From Agaricicola taiwanensis (GTDB taxonomy: Bacteria; Pseudomonadota; Alphaproteobacteria; Rhizobiales; Methylopilaceae), in NCBI RefSeq assembly GCF_014635245.1, contig NZ_BMCP01000001.1:310001-374000 (forward strand): 64,000 bases of DNA, written 5' to 3'. Shown piece by piece: positions 37,737-49,008 of this stretch (positions within the stretch are counted from its first letter, which is position 1; every line of letters starts with the position of its first letter). The position numbers and the translations under genes are program-made. The notes below the pieces were generated by a model that was not told the origin of the DNA, searched no databases, and saw nothing but the letters and a program-made list of their open reading frames with translations.

Positions 37737-38854
37737 AAGACGGTCGCGAGGCTCTGATTGTTGGTGGCGGGCCGGCTGGATCCGCGCTCGCGATCAGGCT
37801 GGCCAGGGCCGGACGAAGGGTGACGCTGATCGAGCGGGAAGCAGGCGCACATCACAAGGTCTGTGGCGAGTTCCTGAGCTATGAGGCCATAGCCTACCTT
37901 GAGGACCTCGGCATCTTCGCAGCAGAGCTCGGCGCGGTGCCGATCACGGAAGTTGCCCTGTCGGGAGGAAGGGCGGAGGCATCCCATCCGCTCCCCTTCC
38001 GCGCTCTCAGCCTGTCGCGTCGTCGCCTGGACGAAGTCATGCTCGATCGCGCGGTGGGTGCCGGAGCCGAGGTCCTGCGGGGAGAGGCGGTGACGCGTCT
38101 TGATGTGGGGCTGAATGGGGCGACCGCTCATCTCGGTTCGGGCATCGCCCTCTCAGGAGGCGTGGTGTTTCTGGCCAGCGGCAAGCACGACCTGCGCGGC
38201 CGGTCGCGGCCCCCCGGCCGGCAGAATGATCTCATCGGACTGAAGCTTCACTTCCACCTGTCGCCGAGGCAGCGGCGGGCTTTGGCCGGCCGGGTCGAGA
38301 TCGTCATGTTTGCTGGCGGCTATGGCGGCCTTGAGCCGGTGGAGGATGATCTGGCCAACCTCTGCCTGCTGGTCCGCAAATCCGATTTCGCCTCCCTCGG
38401 CCGGTCCTGGTCGGCGCTGCTCGACCGGCTGTGTCGTTCCTCGCACCGCTTCGCCGAACATCTCGATGGAGCGATTCCGAGCCACGACCGGCCGCTGGCG
38501 ATCGCCAAAATCCCATACGGGATGGTGCGCCGTGAGGCGGATGGGATCTGGCGCCTCGGCGATCAGGCCGCGGTGATCCCGTCTTTCGCCGGAGAGGGCA
38601 TGGCCATCGCGCTCCACAGTGCCGCGCTCGCGGCGGACGCTTATCTGGCGGGCACCGGAGCCGACGAATTTCAGAAGAGGCTGGCGTGTGACGTCAGGGC
38701 CCCGGTTTGCCGGGCAACTCTCGTATCGCAATCCATGGTGCGCAAGCGGTCGCAGGGGCTGCTGGCACAAGGCATCCGCTTATGGCCGGAGGCCTTGGCG
38801 CATGTGGCCAGCCTGACACGTTTACCACGTCACGCGTTGCGGCTCAGTCACTAG
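37733..38854 (+). CDS. FAD-dependent oxidoreductase (geranylgeranyl-reductase/UbiH-like)
   Basis: This 373-residue flavoprotein has an N-terminal FAD motif IVGGGPAGSALAIRLARAG (~9-27) and KVCGEFLSYEA near 42-52. The C-terminal FAD-contact motif is GDQAAVIPSFAGEGMAIALH. It belongs to the group that includes UbiH-type hydroxylases and geranylgeranyl reductases. The ATG overlaps the methyltransferase stop (ATGA). It likely oxidises or reduces the methylated polyketide, and it ends the three-gene operon. Confidence 0.88.
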   Translation: MKDGREALIVGGGPAGSALAIRLARAGRRVTLIEREAGAHHKVCGEFLSYEAIAYLEDLGIFAAELGAVPITEVALSGGRAEASHPLPFRALSLSRRRLDEVMLDRAVGAGAEVLRGEAVTRLDVGLNGATAHLGSGIALSGGVVFLASGKHDLRGRSRPPGRQNDLIGLKLHFHLSPRQRRALAGRVEIVMFAGGYGGLEPVEDDLANLCLLVRKSDFASLGRSWSALLDRLCRSSHRFAEHLDGAIPSHDRPLAIAKIPYGMVRREADGIWRLGDQAAVIPSFAGEGMAIALHSAALAADAYLAGTGADEFQKRLACDVRAPVCRATLVSQSMVRKRSQGLLAQGIRLWPEALAHVASLTRLPRHALRLSH

Positions 38855-38936
38855 GTTGAGGGCACCGCATAGGCTTTATGCGCCGCGGCACTGGCTTTTC
38901 GTGCTGTTTTGGGGTATGTGCGCCGCAACAACAGCT

Positions 38937-38965
38937 GGCCGCTTCCCGAGGGAGCGGCCTTTTTG
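38937..38965 (+). terminator. intrinsic terminator between the PKS operon and typA
   Basis: GGCCGCT/AGCGGCC (38937-38943 with 38953-38959) followed by a T-run. It lies 82 bp after the oxidoreductase stop but only 16 bp before the typA start, so it could also act as an attenuator for typA. Confidence 0.78.
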
Positions 38966-38981
38966 GATTTTGGGACGCTCT

Positions 38982-40814
<1,833 letters not shown>

Positions 40815-40833
40815 GCCACAGCATGAACGACTG

Positions 40834-40862
40834 AAAAGGGCGCCCGGAGGCGCCCTTTTTTG
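40834..40862 (+). terminator. intrinsic terminator after typA
   Basis: AAAAGGGCGCC/GGCGCCCTTTT stem with a CGGA loop and a T-run. It closely resembles the terminator after pnp. Confidence 0.88.
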
Positions 40863-40874
40863 CAGGATGGTGTT

Positions 40875-41144
40875 TTAGCGCCGGCCGGGCGTGGAGCGGT
40901 CGTCACTCTCGCCGAGCGACGCTGTCGCGCGGTCCACGGCCTCTCGCGCCGCTCCCTTCGCGATCCCCGCCGCCCCGCCAGCGACCGCGAGATTGTCTTT
41001 GGTCTTGTCGGGGCCGGACGCCTGCGGTGGCGGCGGCGGGCTTGGTTCATTGATCGGCGGTGGCGGCGGCACCTCGCGCTCGTCGGGGACGATGGGAGGC
41101 CGGATCGGTTCGCCCGGAGGGCGTTTCGGATCGACATCGGACAT
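40875..41144 (-). CDS. proline-rich small hypothetical protein
   Basis: This 89-residue protein has no recognised domain. The first half is Pro-rich and acidic (VPPPPPINEPSPPPPPQ). The second half has a short Ala/Gly-rich stretch (NLAVAGGAAGIAKGAARE) and ends in a basic GRR. The ATG has a good AAGAGGAG ~10 bp upstream, which argues it is real. A possible stress promoter lies just upstream. Confidence 0.65.
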   Translation of the reverse strand: MSDVDPKRPPGEPIRPPIVPDEREVPPPPPINEPSPPPPPQASGPDKTKDNLAVAGGAAGIAKGAAREAVDRATASLGESDDRSTPGRR

Positions 41145-41170
41145 GGGGGTCTACTCCTCTTCACGAGGTC

Positions 41171-41197
41171 AACGATGCGGAGGGGGCTGCGGGTTCC
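41171..41197 (-). promoter_or_regulatory. weak EcfG-like promoter
   Basis: On the minus strand GGAAC (41197-41193) is followed by 18 bp and CGTT (41174-41171), 27 bp before the ATG of the proline-rich protein. Both boxes match the EcfG consensus exactly, but the spacer is one base longer than the usual 16-17. Confidence 0.4.
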
Positions 41198-41222
41198 CTG
41201 CCCATTGATCACAAGCCGCAAC

Positions 41223-41248
41223 AAAAAACGGCCCCGAAGGGCCGTTTT
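41223..41248 (-). terminator. intrinsic terminator after cysK
   Basis: AAAACGGCCC/GGGCCGTTTT stem with a 4-nt loop. It lies 18 bp beyond the cysK stop on the minus strand, with a T-run in that direction. Confidence 0.87.
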
Positions 41249-41265
41249 CCAGTCTGGGAGAGGGG

Positions 41266-42219
41266 TCAGAGCCCTTCGAACAGGGCCGTCGACAGATAGC
41301 GTTCGGCGAAGGAGGGGATGATGATGACGATGTTCTTGCCGGCATTCTCGGGCCGGGACCCGACCTCAATCGCCGCGGCGACCGCCGCACCTGATGAAAT
41401 GCCCACGGGAATGCCTTCGCGCCGCGCCACGAGCCGAGCGATGTCGAAGGCCGTCTGGTTGCCAACCGTCACCACTTCGTCGATCACCTCGCGGTCCAGG
41501 ACGCTCGGGATGAAGCCGGCGCCGAGGCCCTGGATCTTGTGGGGGCCCGGTTGGCCGCCGGAAAGCACCGGGCTGTCCTCGGGCTCGACGGCAATCATCT
41601 TCAGCGAGGCCTTGCGCGGCTTCAGCACCTGTCCGACGCCGGTGATGGTGCCGCCGGTACCAATACCGGAAACGACGATGTCGACCGCGCCATCAGTATC
41701 ATTCCAGATCTCTTCGGCCGTCGTTTTGCGGTGAATCTCCGGATTGGCGGGATTGGCGAACTGCTGCGGGATCGCGGAATTCGGGATTTCGCGGTTCAGC
41801 TCCTCAGCGCGCGCGACAGCGCCCTTCATGCCCTGCGGAGCGGGTGTCAGCACCAACTCGGCGCCGAGCAGCGCCAGCATCTTCCGCCGCTCCAGGGACA
41901 TGGATTCCGGCATCACCAGTATCAGCCGGTATCCGCGAGCGGCAGCGACGAAAGCCAGTGCAATGCCGGTGTTGCCCGAGGTTGGTTCAATGAGAGTCGT
42001 GCCTTCCTTGATAATGCCCTGGGCTTCCAGCGCATCGATCATGGAGACGCCGATACGATCCTTGACGCTCGAGATCGGGTTGAAGAACTCAAGCTTTGCC
42101 AGGAGGTTGGCACCCACGCCCTTGTCCTGGGCGATGCGGTTCAGGCGCACCAGCGGCGTGTTGCCGATTGTATCGGTGATGGAATCATAGATGTGGCCGC
42201 GGCCCGGAGCGGTGGTCAT
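41266..42219 (-). CDS. cysK: cysteine synthase A (O-acetylserine sulfhydrylase)
   Basis: This PLP enzyme makes cysteine from O-acetylserine and sulfide. It has 317 residues. The PLP lysine is K53 in [11 protein letters not shown]. The substrate loop [11 protein letters not shown] and the glycine-rich [12 protein letters not shown] are intact. The ATG has AGGGAGAA upstream. The Rrf2 regulator gene lies 84 bp upstream on the same strand. Confidence 0.96.
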   Translation of the reverse strand: MTTAPGRGHIYDSITDTIGNTPLVRLNRIAQDKGVGANLLAKLEFFNPISSVKDRIGVSMIDALEAQGIIKEGTTLIEPTSGNTGIALAFVAAARGYRLILVMPESMSLERRKMLALLGAELVLTPAPQGMKGAVARAEELNREIPNSAIPQQFANPANPEIHRKTTAEEIWNDTDGAVDIVVSGIGTGGTITGVGQVLKPRKASLKMIAVEPEDSPVLSGGQPGPHKIQGLGAGFIPSVLDREVIDEVVTVGNQTAFDIARLVARREGIPVGISSGAAVAAAIEVGSRPENAGKNIVIIIPSFAERYLSTALFEGL

Positions 42220-42303
42220 GACATTCTCCCTGTAGCTCTTTCGTTCGATAACGCCCTACCATAAACTACATATTAAGTCTAGGTTTTGTGGCGAATACCG
42301 AAA

Positions 42304-42762
42304 TCAGATGGTAAAATCATAACTCGGAAGGCTGTCCCCGAAGACACCATGCTTCTGCGCGGAATCGCAGAGATCCTCCACGGTGATGTCTTCCAGCCTG
42401 TCGAGGAAGGCCAGAGTCGCCGCCTCGATGGCAGGCACCACCACTTCGCGCACCAGGGCGGACTCATCATCCTCGCCGCCATCTTCGCCGTTGCCCTGAC
42501 CGGCACCGGATACCGCGCGTATGATCTCAGCCACGGTGATCTTGCGGCGCTCGCGGGCCAGCTCGTAACCACCGCGCGGGCCCCGCACACCCTTCAGAAT
42601 GCTTGCGCGCACCAACACCTGCAGCAATGTTTCCAGATGCCGCGGCGGCAGGTTGTGGCGCGCCGCCAGTGTTTTTGCGGCAATGGGCGCCGGCCGGGCG
42701 TGATGAGCGATGTCGACAACCGCGGCAACCGCCAGCAGGCTCCGTCTCGGCAGAAGGTTCAT
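42304..42762 (-). CDS. Rrf2-family transcriptional regulator
   Basis: This 152-residue winged-helix regulator has the HTH region [27 protein letters not shown] and wing [13 protein letters not shown]. The three cysteines that hold an Fe-S cluster in IscR/NsrR are absent; the single Cys is in DLCDSAQ. It therefore resembles the CymR type, which controls cysteine metabolism with CysK in Bacillus. Location just before cysK fits that idea. The ATG overlaps the dut stop. Confidence 0.88.
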   Translation of the reverse strand: MNLLPRRSLLAVAAVVDIAHHARPAPIAAKTLAARHNLPPRHLETLLQVLVRASILKGVRGPRGGYELARERRKITVAEIIRAVSGAGQGNGEDGGEDDESALVREVVVPAIEAATLAFLDRLEDITVEDLCDSAQKHGVFGDSLPSYDFTI

Positions 42763-43226
42763 TGAGCGCTCTCTCCTTGCAGGCCAGTCGATCCAAATCC
42801 TCCGGATCCCCGACGGGTATCATCGAGATTCAACGCGAGCATCAAGTATATTGGCGAAACGGGCGCGATCACAAGCTGGGCGATGCGCAAACCGCGCGTG
42901 ATCGCGAAGGGGGCATCGCCATGATTGATAAGCAGGACCTGCACCTCTCCGCGATAATCGGAATCCACGGTGCCGGGTGCATTGAGCACCGTGATGCCAT
43001 GGCGCAGCGCCAGCCCCGATCGCGGCCGGATCTGCCCTTCGAAACCTTCGGGCAGCTGCATGATGATGCCGGTCGGCACCAGAAGACGCGCGCCGGGCGC
43101 CAGGGTCAGCGGCTGATCCTCGGCAACCGCCGCCGCCAGATCAAAGCCGGCGGCCTCCTCGGTCGCGCGGTGCGGGATCGGCAGGCCTTCCGCGTGAGGC
43201 AGATGGCGGATCTTCACTTCGATCAT
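42759..43226 (-). CDS. dut: dUTP diphosphatase
   Basis: Dut hydrolyses dUTP to dUMP, preventing uracil misincorporation. It has 155 residues with the trimeric dUTPase motifs: [28 protein letters not shown], and the C-terminal [11 protein letters not shown] longer frame to 43397 lies inside coaBC and is not used. It overlaps coaBC upstream and the Rrf2 gene downstream by 4 bp each. Confidence 0.96.
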   Translation of the reverse strand: MIEVKIRHLPHAEGLPIPHRATEEAAGFDLAAAVAEDQPLTLAPGARLLVPTGIIMQLPEGFEGQIRPRSGLALRHGITVLNAPGTVDSDYRGEVQVLLINHGDAPFAITRGLRIAQLVIAPVSPIYLMLALNLDDTRRGSGGFGSTGLQGESAQ

Positions 43227-44431
43227 GGGGCAACAGGTCCGAGCTGCTTGGCTATACGGTCGATCAGCTGGCGTGCCGCCTCGGCCTTGTCCATACGGGG
43301 CCAGGTTTCGACACCGGCTTCGCTGATCATGTGAATGGTATTCGCCTCGCCGCCAAACACCCCGGCGGCTGCGGAGACGTCGTTGGCGAGAATCCAATCG
43401 CAGCCTTTTGCCATGCGCTTCGCGGCGGCGTTCGCGACCACGTCACTGGTTTCGGCGGCAAAACCGACCACCAGTCGAGGCCGGCGTCCGGCTGCCCGGC
43501 TAATGGTGGCAAGAATATCCGGGTTCTCCACGAAGCTGAGCGTCGGCAGACCGGCGGCACCTTTCTTGATCTTCTGCGAGGCTTCCTCCGCCACGCGCCA
43601 GTCGGCTACCGCTGCGGCGAAGACGGCGGCGTCGGCCGGCAGTGCCGCCTCCACGGCCGCAAGCATCTCCCGCGCCGTCTCCACCTTCACCACCTGCACG
43701 CCCTGAGGGTCCGGCAGGGCGACGGGTCCTGAGACCAGCGTCACCTTGGCTCCCGCGCCGGCGGCAGCTTGCGCGATGGCATGTCCCTGCCGACCCGATG
43801 AGCGGTTGGCGATGACACGCACAGGATCGATCGGTTCATGCGTCGGGCCGGACGTGACGAGGAGATGCCGGCCCGATAGCGGCCCTTTTCCAAAATGAGC
43901 CTCGATGGCCGCCACGATCTCCAGCGGCTCCGACATGCGCCCCAGCCCGCTTTCGCCCCGTTCGGCCATGGCCCCCGTGGCCGGCCCGATCCAGCCGATG
44001 CCGTCGGTGGTCAGGATATTCTTGTTCCGCCTCGTGGGCGCGGCGGACCACATGGTGGGGTTCATGGCCGGTGCCATCAGCACCGGCCTGTCCGTCGCCA
44101 GGAGCGCTGTCGACGCAAGATCATTGGCAAGTCCGCTGGCCATCTTGGCCATGAGGTCCGCCGTCGCCGGGGCGACAACCACCAGATCGCAGTCGCGGGC
44201 GAGGCGGATGTGCCCCACGTCATGCTCGGCGGTCAGGTCGAAGAGGTCCGTGAAGACCTGCTCGCCCGTCACCGTACCCATGGAAAGCGGTGTGACGAAC
44301 TGCTGGGCGGCATCTGTCAGCACGGCCCGCACGCTGGCGCCGCGCTCCTTCAGCCGTCGCACGAGGTCAAGCGTCTTGTAGGCGGCGATCCCGCCGCCGA
44401 CGATGAGGAGAATGCGGCGTCCGTTCAGCAT
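43223..44431 (-). CDS. coaBC: bifunctional phosphopantothenoylcysteine decarboxylase/synthetase CoaBC
   Basis: CoaBC carries two consecutive steps of coenzyme A synthesis. It has 402 residues. The N-terminal FMN-binding decarboxylase (CoaC, ~1-185) includes [19 protein letters not shown], the catalytic His region [11 protein letters not shown] and [10 protein letters not shown]. The C-terminal CTP-dependent synthetase (CoaB) includes [20 protein letters not shown]. It overlaps dut by 4 bp; the coaBC-dut pairing is common in Proteobacteria. Confidence 0.96.
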   Translation of the reverse strand: MLNGRRILLIVGGGIAAYKTLDLVRRLKERGASVRAVLTDAAQQFVTPLSMGTVTGEQVFTDLFDLTAEHDVGHIRLARDCDLVVVAPATADLMAKMASGLANDLASTALLATDRPVLMAPAMNPTMWSAAPTRRNKNILTTDGIGWIGPATGAMAERGESGLGRMSEPLEIVAAIEAHFGKGPLSGRHLLVTSGPTHEPIDPVRVIANRSSGRQGHAIAQAAAGAGAKVTLVSGPVALPDPQGVQVVKVETAREMLAAVEAALPADAAVFAAAVADWRVAEEASQKIKKGAAGLPTLSFVENPDILATISRAAGRRPRLVVGFAAETSDVVANAAAKRMAKGCDWILANDVSAAAGVFGGEANTIHMISEAGVETWPRMDKAEAARQLIDRIAKQLGPVAP

Positions 44432-44455
44432 GGGTGATCGATCCCCGGCACTATC

Positions 44456-46027
44456 TCAATAAACGACACTGACGGCGATCGCCACGAGAGCCAATGCGGC
44501 CACCCACATGGCGACCTGCCCCAGGCGCGCCCGCTTCGCCTCGGCCTCGCCGATCGCATGCACGCTTTCCGGCGCCAGCGGGAAGCCGCGAACGACAGCC
44601 TCTTCCAACCGGTTTGCAAGCCTCTCGCCGCGGTCCAGGATATCGGGCAGCTCCACCAAGGCGCGGCCGAGACGTCCGATACCATCCACCGCACCCTCCA
44701 GGATACCGGCAGGCCCCAGCGCGTGGGTCATGAAGGCCCGCACCGTTGGTTCGGATGCCGACCAGATGTTGAGGTCGGGATCGAGCTTGCGTGCGACGCC
44801 CTCCACAACCACCATGGTCTTCTGCAGAAGCACCAGCTCCGTGCGCGTCTGCATCTGGAACAGTTCGGTGACCTCGAACAGCTGTGTCAGCAGGCGCGCC
44901 ATCGATATCTGCGAGGCGGTTCGATTGTGGATCGGCTCGCCGATGGCCCGCAGGGCCTGCCCGAAATCCTGCACCGACTGTTCCGGCGGCACATAGCCCG
45001 CCTCGAAATGCACCCGTGCGACGCGCATATAGTCGCGGGTGATGAAGCCGTAGAGGATTTCCGCAAGGAAGCGTCGTTCCTTCGGGCCGAGACGCCCGAT
45101 GAGGCCGAGGTCCACGGCGATGATGGCGCCGGACGCATCCACGAAGAGATTGCCCGGATGCATGTCGGCATGGAAGAAGCCATCGCGCATGGCCTGCTTG
45201 AGGAAGGTCTCGATGAGCAGCCGTGCCAGAGCGGGGCGGTCGTGGCCTGCGGCATCGATGGCCTCACGATCGGCAAGCGGAATGCCGTTCACCCAGTCGG
45301 TAACGAGCACATCGCGCGCGGTCCGCTCCCAGTCCACCGCGGGCACCCGGAAGCCGAGGTCAAGGCGCGTATTTTCCGCCATCTCCGACAGGGCGGCGGC
45401 CTCCATCCGAAGGTCCAGCTCCAGCGCGACCGAGCGTGCGAGCTCATTGACCACCGCCACCGGCCTGAGGCGGCGGACCGGCTGCAGGCGCTCCGCGGTC
45501 CGGGCGGCAAAGCCCATGGTCTCCAGGTCACGGCGGAACAGCCTCACGACACCTGGTCGGATCACCTTGACGGCTACGGCTTTCTCGCCATCGGGCGTTC
45601 GGACGGTTGCCTTGTGCACCTGCGCGATCGAAGCGGCGGCGATGGGAGGCCCGAAGCTGGTGAAGATTGCGCTCACCGGTGCGCCAAGCGCCGACTCCAC
45701 CGTTGCTACCGCCACTTCCTGCGGGAAGGGCGCGACACGATCCTGCAAATGCTCCAGGTCCCGCGCCACCTCGGTGCCAACCACATCAGGCCGTGTCGCA
45801 AGGAATTGTCCGAGCTTGATATAGGAAGGACCGAGCTTGGAGAGCGCTGCGGCGATGCGATTGGGCGCGCTGGCCTTGTCGCGGCGCGCCACCAGCCGGC
45901 CGAGCCTGAGGATGAAGACCGCGGGCGGAGGCGCTCCGGTGGGATCGACGCCGGCGAAGGCGCCTTCGCGCCCGAACACGAAGGCGGCCCGCATCAGCCG
46001 TAAGGTGTGCCTTATCGCTCCGGCCAC
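44456..46027 (-). CDS. ubiB: ubiquinone biosynthesis protein kinase-like UbiB
   Basis: This is a member of the ABC1/ADCK atypical kinase family needed for ubiquinone synthesis. It has 523 residues. Typical motifs are LGPSYIKLGQFLATRPD, the alanine-rich loop PIAAASIAQVHKA, FHADMHPGNLFV and VDLGLIGRLG. A C-terminal hydrophobic segment (MWVAALALVAIAVSVVY) anchors it in the inner membrane. It lies 6 bp after ubiE. Confidence 0.95.
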   Translation of the reverse strand: MAGAIRHTLRLMRAAFVFGREGAFAGVDPTGAPPPAVFILRLGRLVARRDKASAPNRIAAALSKLGPSYIKLGQFLATRPDVVGTEVARDLEHLQDRVAPFPQEVAVATVESALGAPVSAIFTSFGPPIAAASIAQVHKATVRTPDGEKAVAVKVIRPGVVRLFRRDLETMGFAARTAERLQPVRRLRPVAVVNELARSVALELDLRMEAAALSEMAENTRLDLGFRVPAVDWERTARDVLVTDWVNGIPLADREAIDAAGHDRPALARLLIETFLKQAMRDGFFHADMHPGNLFVDASGAIIAVDLGLIGRLGPKERRFLAEILYGFITRDYMRVARVHFEAGYVPPEQSVQDFGQALRAIGEPIHNRTASQISMARLLTQLFEVTELFQMQTRTELVLLQKTMVVVEGVARKLDPDLNIWSASEPTVRAFMTHALGPAGILEGAVDGIGRLGRALVELPDILDRGERLANRLEEAVVRGFPLAPESVHAIGEAEAKRARLGQVAMWVAALALVAIAVSVVY

Positions 46028-46033
46028 TGTGCC

Positions 46034-46792
46034 TCACAGTTTCCAGCCGCGATGGATGGCGGCGATGCCGCCGGTTAGGGGCGTGTGGGAGACCCGGTCG
46101 AATCCCGCTTCTTCTATCATGCTGGCGAAAGACAAACCGTCCGGAAACTTGCGAATGGATTCCACGAGATAGCGATAGGGCTCGCCGTCGCCGGCGACCC
46201 ACTGCCCGATCCGTGGGATCGCGTTGAAGGAATAAGCTTCGTAGAGCTTGGCGAGACCGGGAACCGTGACCTCGGAAAATTCCAGGCACAGGAAGCGCCC
46301 ACCGATCTTCAGCACACGGCGGAACTCCTGGAGCGCTAACGGAATGCGCGGCACGTTGCGGATGCCGAAGGCGATGGTCACCGCGTCGAAGGAGCCGTCG
46401 GGGAAGGGGAGGCTTTCGGCATTCCCCTGCACCACCTCGATCCGGTCGGAAAGGTTTCGATGGGCCGCGCGCTCACGTGCCACCTCAAGCATCGGCCCAT
46501 TGATGTCCAGAAGCGTCACCTGCACGCCATGCCCGCCACGCTTGAGAGCACGAAAGGCGATGTCACCTGTACCACCCGCCACATCGAGGAGCGCGAAGCG
46601 CCGCGCCGTGCGGGGCAGGTCGAGTTCCGTGACGAAGGCGTTCTTCCAGGCCCGATGCAGGCCGCCCGACATCAGGTCGTTCATGATGTCGTAGCGCCGC
46701 GCCACATTGGCGAAAACCTCGTCGACCCGCGACTGCTTCTGGGTCAGAGGTACGGTCTCGAAACCGAAGTGGGTGTCGGCGCTTTCGCTCAT
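46034..46792 (-). CDS. ubiE: ubiquinone/menaquinone C-methyltransferase UbiE
   Basis: UbiE C-methylates the benzoquinol ring precursor. It has 252 residues from the ATG giving [15 protein letters not shown]. The SAM motif is [16 protein letters not shown], and the signature [17 protein letters not shown] is characteristic. An ATG four codons upstream (46804) is possible but its GGGA sits too close. It starts the minus-strand ubiE-ubiB-coaBC-dut-rrf2-cysK run, divergent from mutM with a 90-bp shared promoter gap. Confidence 0.95.
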   Translation of the reverse strand: MSESADTHFGFETVPLTQKQSRVDEVFANVARRYDIMNDLMSGGLHRAWKNAFVTELDLPRTARRFALLDVAGGTGDIAFRALKRGGHGVQVTLLDINGPMLEVARERAAHRNLSDRIEVVQGNAESLPFPDGSFDAVTIAFGIRNVPRIPLALQEFRRVLKIGGRFLCLEFSEVTVPGLAKLYEAYSFNAIPRIGQWVAGDGEPYRYLVESIRKFPDGLSFASMIEEAGFDRVSHTPLTGGIAAIHRGWKL

Positions 46793-46882
46793 CGTATGGA
46801 ACATTCCCTGGTCATTGCGGCGCGGACCCTAGCGCAGGCGGATGGTGGGCGCTAGGTTCACCGGCCTCTCCTGAGGATGGAT

Positions 46883-47749
46883 ATGCCTGAATTACCTGAA
46901 GTCGAGACCGTGCGCCGAGGATTGGCGCCCGCCATGCTTGGCCAACGCCTTGACGAGGTCGAGGTGCGGCGACCGGACCTGCGCTTTGCTTTTCCGCAGA
47001 ATTTTGCGCGGCGATTGACCGGCCGTACCGTCACCAGCCTCGGTCGGCGCGCCAAATATCTTGTTGCCGATCTCGATGACGGCGAAGCGCTCGTCATGCA
47101 TCTCGGAATGTCCGGTTCCTTTCGCATCAAGGGCGAGGTGGCCGGCCGTTTCCACCATGCCCGCTCCCGTCTCAGCGCCCATGACCATGTCGTGTTCCGC
47201 CTGGGCGGCACGACCATCACTTATAATGATCCCCGCCGCTTCGGGTTCATGCTGCTGTTGCCGCGCGCGGAACTCGCCGATCATCCGTTCTTCGCGCATC
47301 TGGGACTCGAGCCACTCGGCAACGAGCTTTCAGCCGCCTCGCTGGCTGGCCTGTTTCGCGGAAAGGCGACGAGCCTGAAGGCGGCGCTGCTCGACCAGCG
47401 GCTGATCGCCGGCATCGGCAACATCTATGCCTGCGAGGCGCTCCACCGGTCCGGTCTGTCTCCCTTTCGTGCCGCCGGCACCATGGCAACGAAATCAGGC
47501 AAGCCGGCGGTCCGGGCGGAACGGCTTGCGCAGGCCGTCAGGGCCGTTCTGACCGAGGCTGTGGCCGCGGGCGGCTCCAGCCTCCGCGATCATGCGCAGA
47601 CAAATGGCGAGCTCGGCTATTTCCAGCATACCTTCCGCGTCTACGATCGAGAGCATGCGGCCTGCCCCACACCCGGCTGCCGCGGTACCGTGAAACGTGT
47701 CGCGCAGAATGGCCGCTCCACCTTCTTTTGTCCTGTCTGCCAGACGTAA
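46883..47749 (+). CDS. mutM: formamidopyrimidine-DNA glycosylase
   Basis: MutM removes 8-oxoguanine and formamidopyrimidines. It has 288 residues. The catalytic residue is the N-terminal proline after Met removal, so translation must begin at the ATG of PELPEVE (46883), not two codons earlier at 46877. GAGG lies 6 bp before this start. The C-terminal zinc finger has four cysteines: CPTPGC and FFCPVCQT. Confidence 0.96.
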   Translation: MPELPEVETVRRGLAPAMLGQRLDEVEVRRPDLRFAFPQNFARRLTGRTVTSLGRRAKYLVADLDDGEALVMHLGMSGSFRIKGEVAGRFHHARSRLSAHDHVVFRLGGTTITYNDPRRFGFMLLLPRAELADHPFFAHLGLEPLGNELSAASLAGLFRGKATSLKAALLDQRLIAGIGNIYACEALHRSGLSPFRAAGTMATKSGKPAVRAERLAQAVRAVLTEAVAAGGSSLRDHAQTNGELGYFQHTFRVYDREHAACPTPGCRGTVKRVAQNGRSTFFCPVCQT

Positions 47750-47766
47750 GCGCCAGGGAGACCACA

Positions 47767-48540
47767 ATGGCATATGAGAATATCATCGTTGAAACCCGCG
47801 ACGAGGTCGGCCTCATCCGCCTTAACCGTCCAGCGGCGCTCAACGCGCTCTCTGCGGGCCTGGTTGCCGACGTCAATCATGCGTTGGAGGTTTTCGAAGG
47901 GAATAATGCGATTGGCGCGGTGGTCCTGACAGGCTCGGACAAAGCCTTCGCCGCTGGCGCTGACATAAAGGAGATGAAGGATCTCTCCTTTCCCGAGACC
48001 TACCTTGAGGACTTCATCGGCTCCTGGGACGGTGTGGCGCGCGCACGAAAACCGGTGATCGCGGCGGTGGCCGGCTATGCCCTCGGCGGCGGCTGCGAAT
48101 TTGCCATGATGTGCGACATCGTCATCGCCGCCGAAAATGCCAAATTCGGGCAGCCCGAAATCACGCTGGGAGTCATCCCCGGCTCCGGCGGCACGCAAAG
48201 GCTCGCCCGTGCCATCGGCAAGGCCAAGACTATGGATCTCTGCCTCACCGGCCGCCTGATGGATGCGGGTGAGGCGGAACGCGCCGGGCTGGTCTCGCGT
48301 GTGGTGCCCACGGCAAACCTGCTGGACGAAGCGCTGAAGGTGGCGGCGCAGATCGCCCGGCAATCGCGGCCTGCGGTGCTGCTCGCGAAAGAAGCCGTCA
48401 ATCTTGCCTTCGAAACCTCCCTTGCCGAGGGCCTCAAGGCCGAGCGCCGGAGCTTCTATACGCTCTTCGCCACCGAGGATCAGAAGGAAGGCATGGCGGC
48501 CTTCGCGGAAAAGCGCAGGCCGCGATTCAAGAATCGCTGA
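47767..48540 (+). CDS. enoyl-CoA hydratase
   Basis: This crotonase-family protein has 257 residues. The oxyanion-hole segments [10 protein letters not shown] and [17 protein letters not shown] are intact. The two catalytic glutamates fit [19 protein letters not shown]. It is a good match to short-chain enoyl-CoA hydratases of fatty acid or amino acid degradation. It lies 17 bp after mutM with AGGGAGA upstream. Confidence 0.93.
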   Translation: MAYENIIVETRDEVGLIRLNRPAALNALSAGLVADVNHALEVFEGNNAIGAVVLTGSDKAFAAGADIKEMKDLSFPETYLEDFIGSWDGVARARKPVIAAVAGYALGGGCEFAMMCDIVIAAENAKFGQPEITLGVIPGSGGTQRLARAIGKAKTMDLCLTGRLMDAGEAERAGLVSRVVPTANLLDEALKVAAQIARQSRPAVLLAKEAVNLAFETSLAEGLKAERRSFYTLFATEDQKEGMAAFAEKRRPRFKNR

Positions 48541-48680
48541 CAATCGGGACGCCGCGACATTGACGTGCCGCGCAGGTCGGACTATAGGTCCGCCATCGCG
48601 GCGGGCCATTTCCCGCCGCCATCCATTTCTGCGTCTGGCAGGCCACGGGCTGCGGGCGCCACCGGCAGGACGAACTGACG

Positions 48681-48947
48681 ATGCCTAATACCACTTCGGC
48701 CAAGAAGGCCACCCGTAAGATCGCGGCCCGCACCGCCATCAACAAGTCGCGCAAGACACGCATGCGTACCGAGCTCCGCAAGGTTGAGGAAGCCATCACC
48801 GCTGGCGACATCAAGGTGGCCCAGGAGGCTCTCCGCAAGGCCCAGCCGGAGGTCATGCGTGCTGCCCAGAAGGGCATCATCCATAAGAATACGGCCTCCC
48901 GTAAGGTGTCGCGTCTCGCGGCCCGGGTGAAGGCTCTCAGCGCCTGA
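48681..48947 (+). CDS. rpsT: 30S ribosomal protein S20
   Basis: S20 binds 16S rRNA at the base of the 30S body. It has 88 residues, Lys/Arg-rich, with [19 protein letters not shown] and [20 protein letters not shown]. The 140-bp gap after the hydratase probably contains its promoter. The rpsT-to-dnaA neighbourhood is common in Hyphomicrobiales. A strong terminator follows. Confidence 0.97.
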   Translation: MPNTTSAKKATRKIAARTAINKSRKTRMRTELRKVEEAITAGDIKVAQEALRKAQPEVMRAAQKGIIHKNTASRKVSRLAARVKALSA

Positions 48948-48974
48948 TCAGCGCAACCAGAAATAGCGGTTTCC

Positions 48975-49008
48975 AACGCCCGGCTCGCGCCGGGCGTTTC
49001 TGTTTGTA
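48975..49008 (+). terminator. intrinsic terminator after rpsT
   Basis: AACGCCCGGC/GCCGGGCGTT perfect 10-bp stem with TCGC loop (48975-48998), followed by a T-rich tail. Confidence 0.87.
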
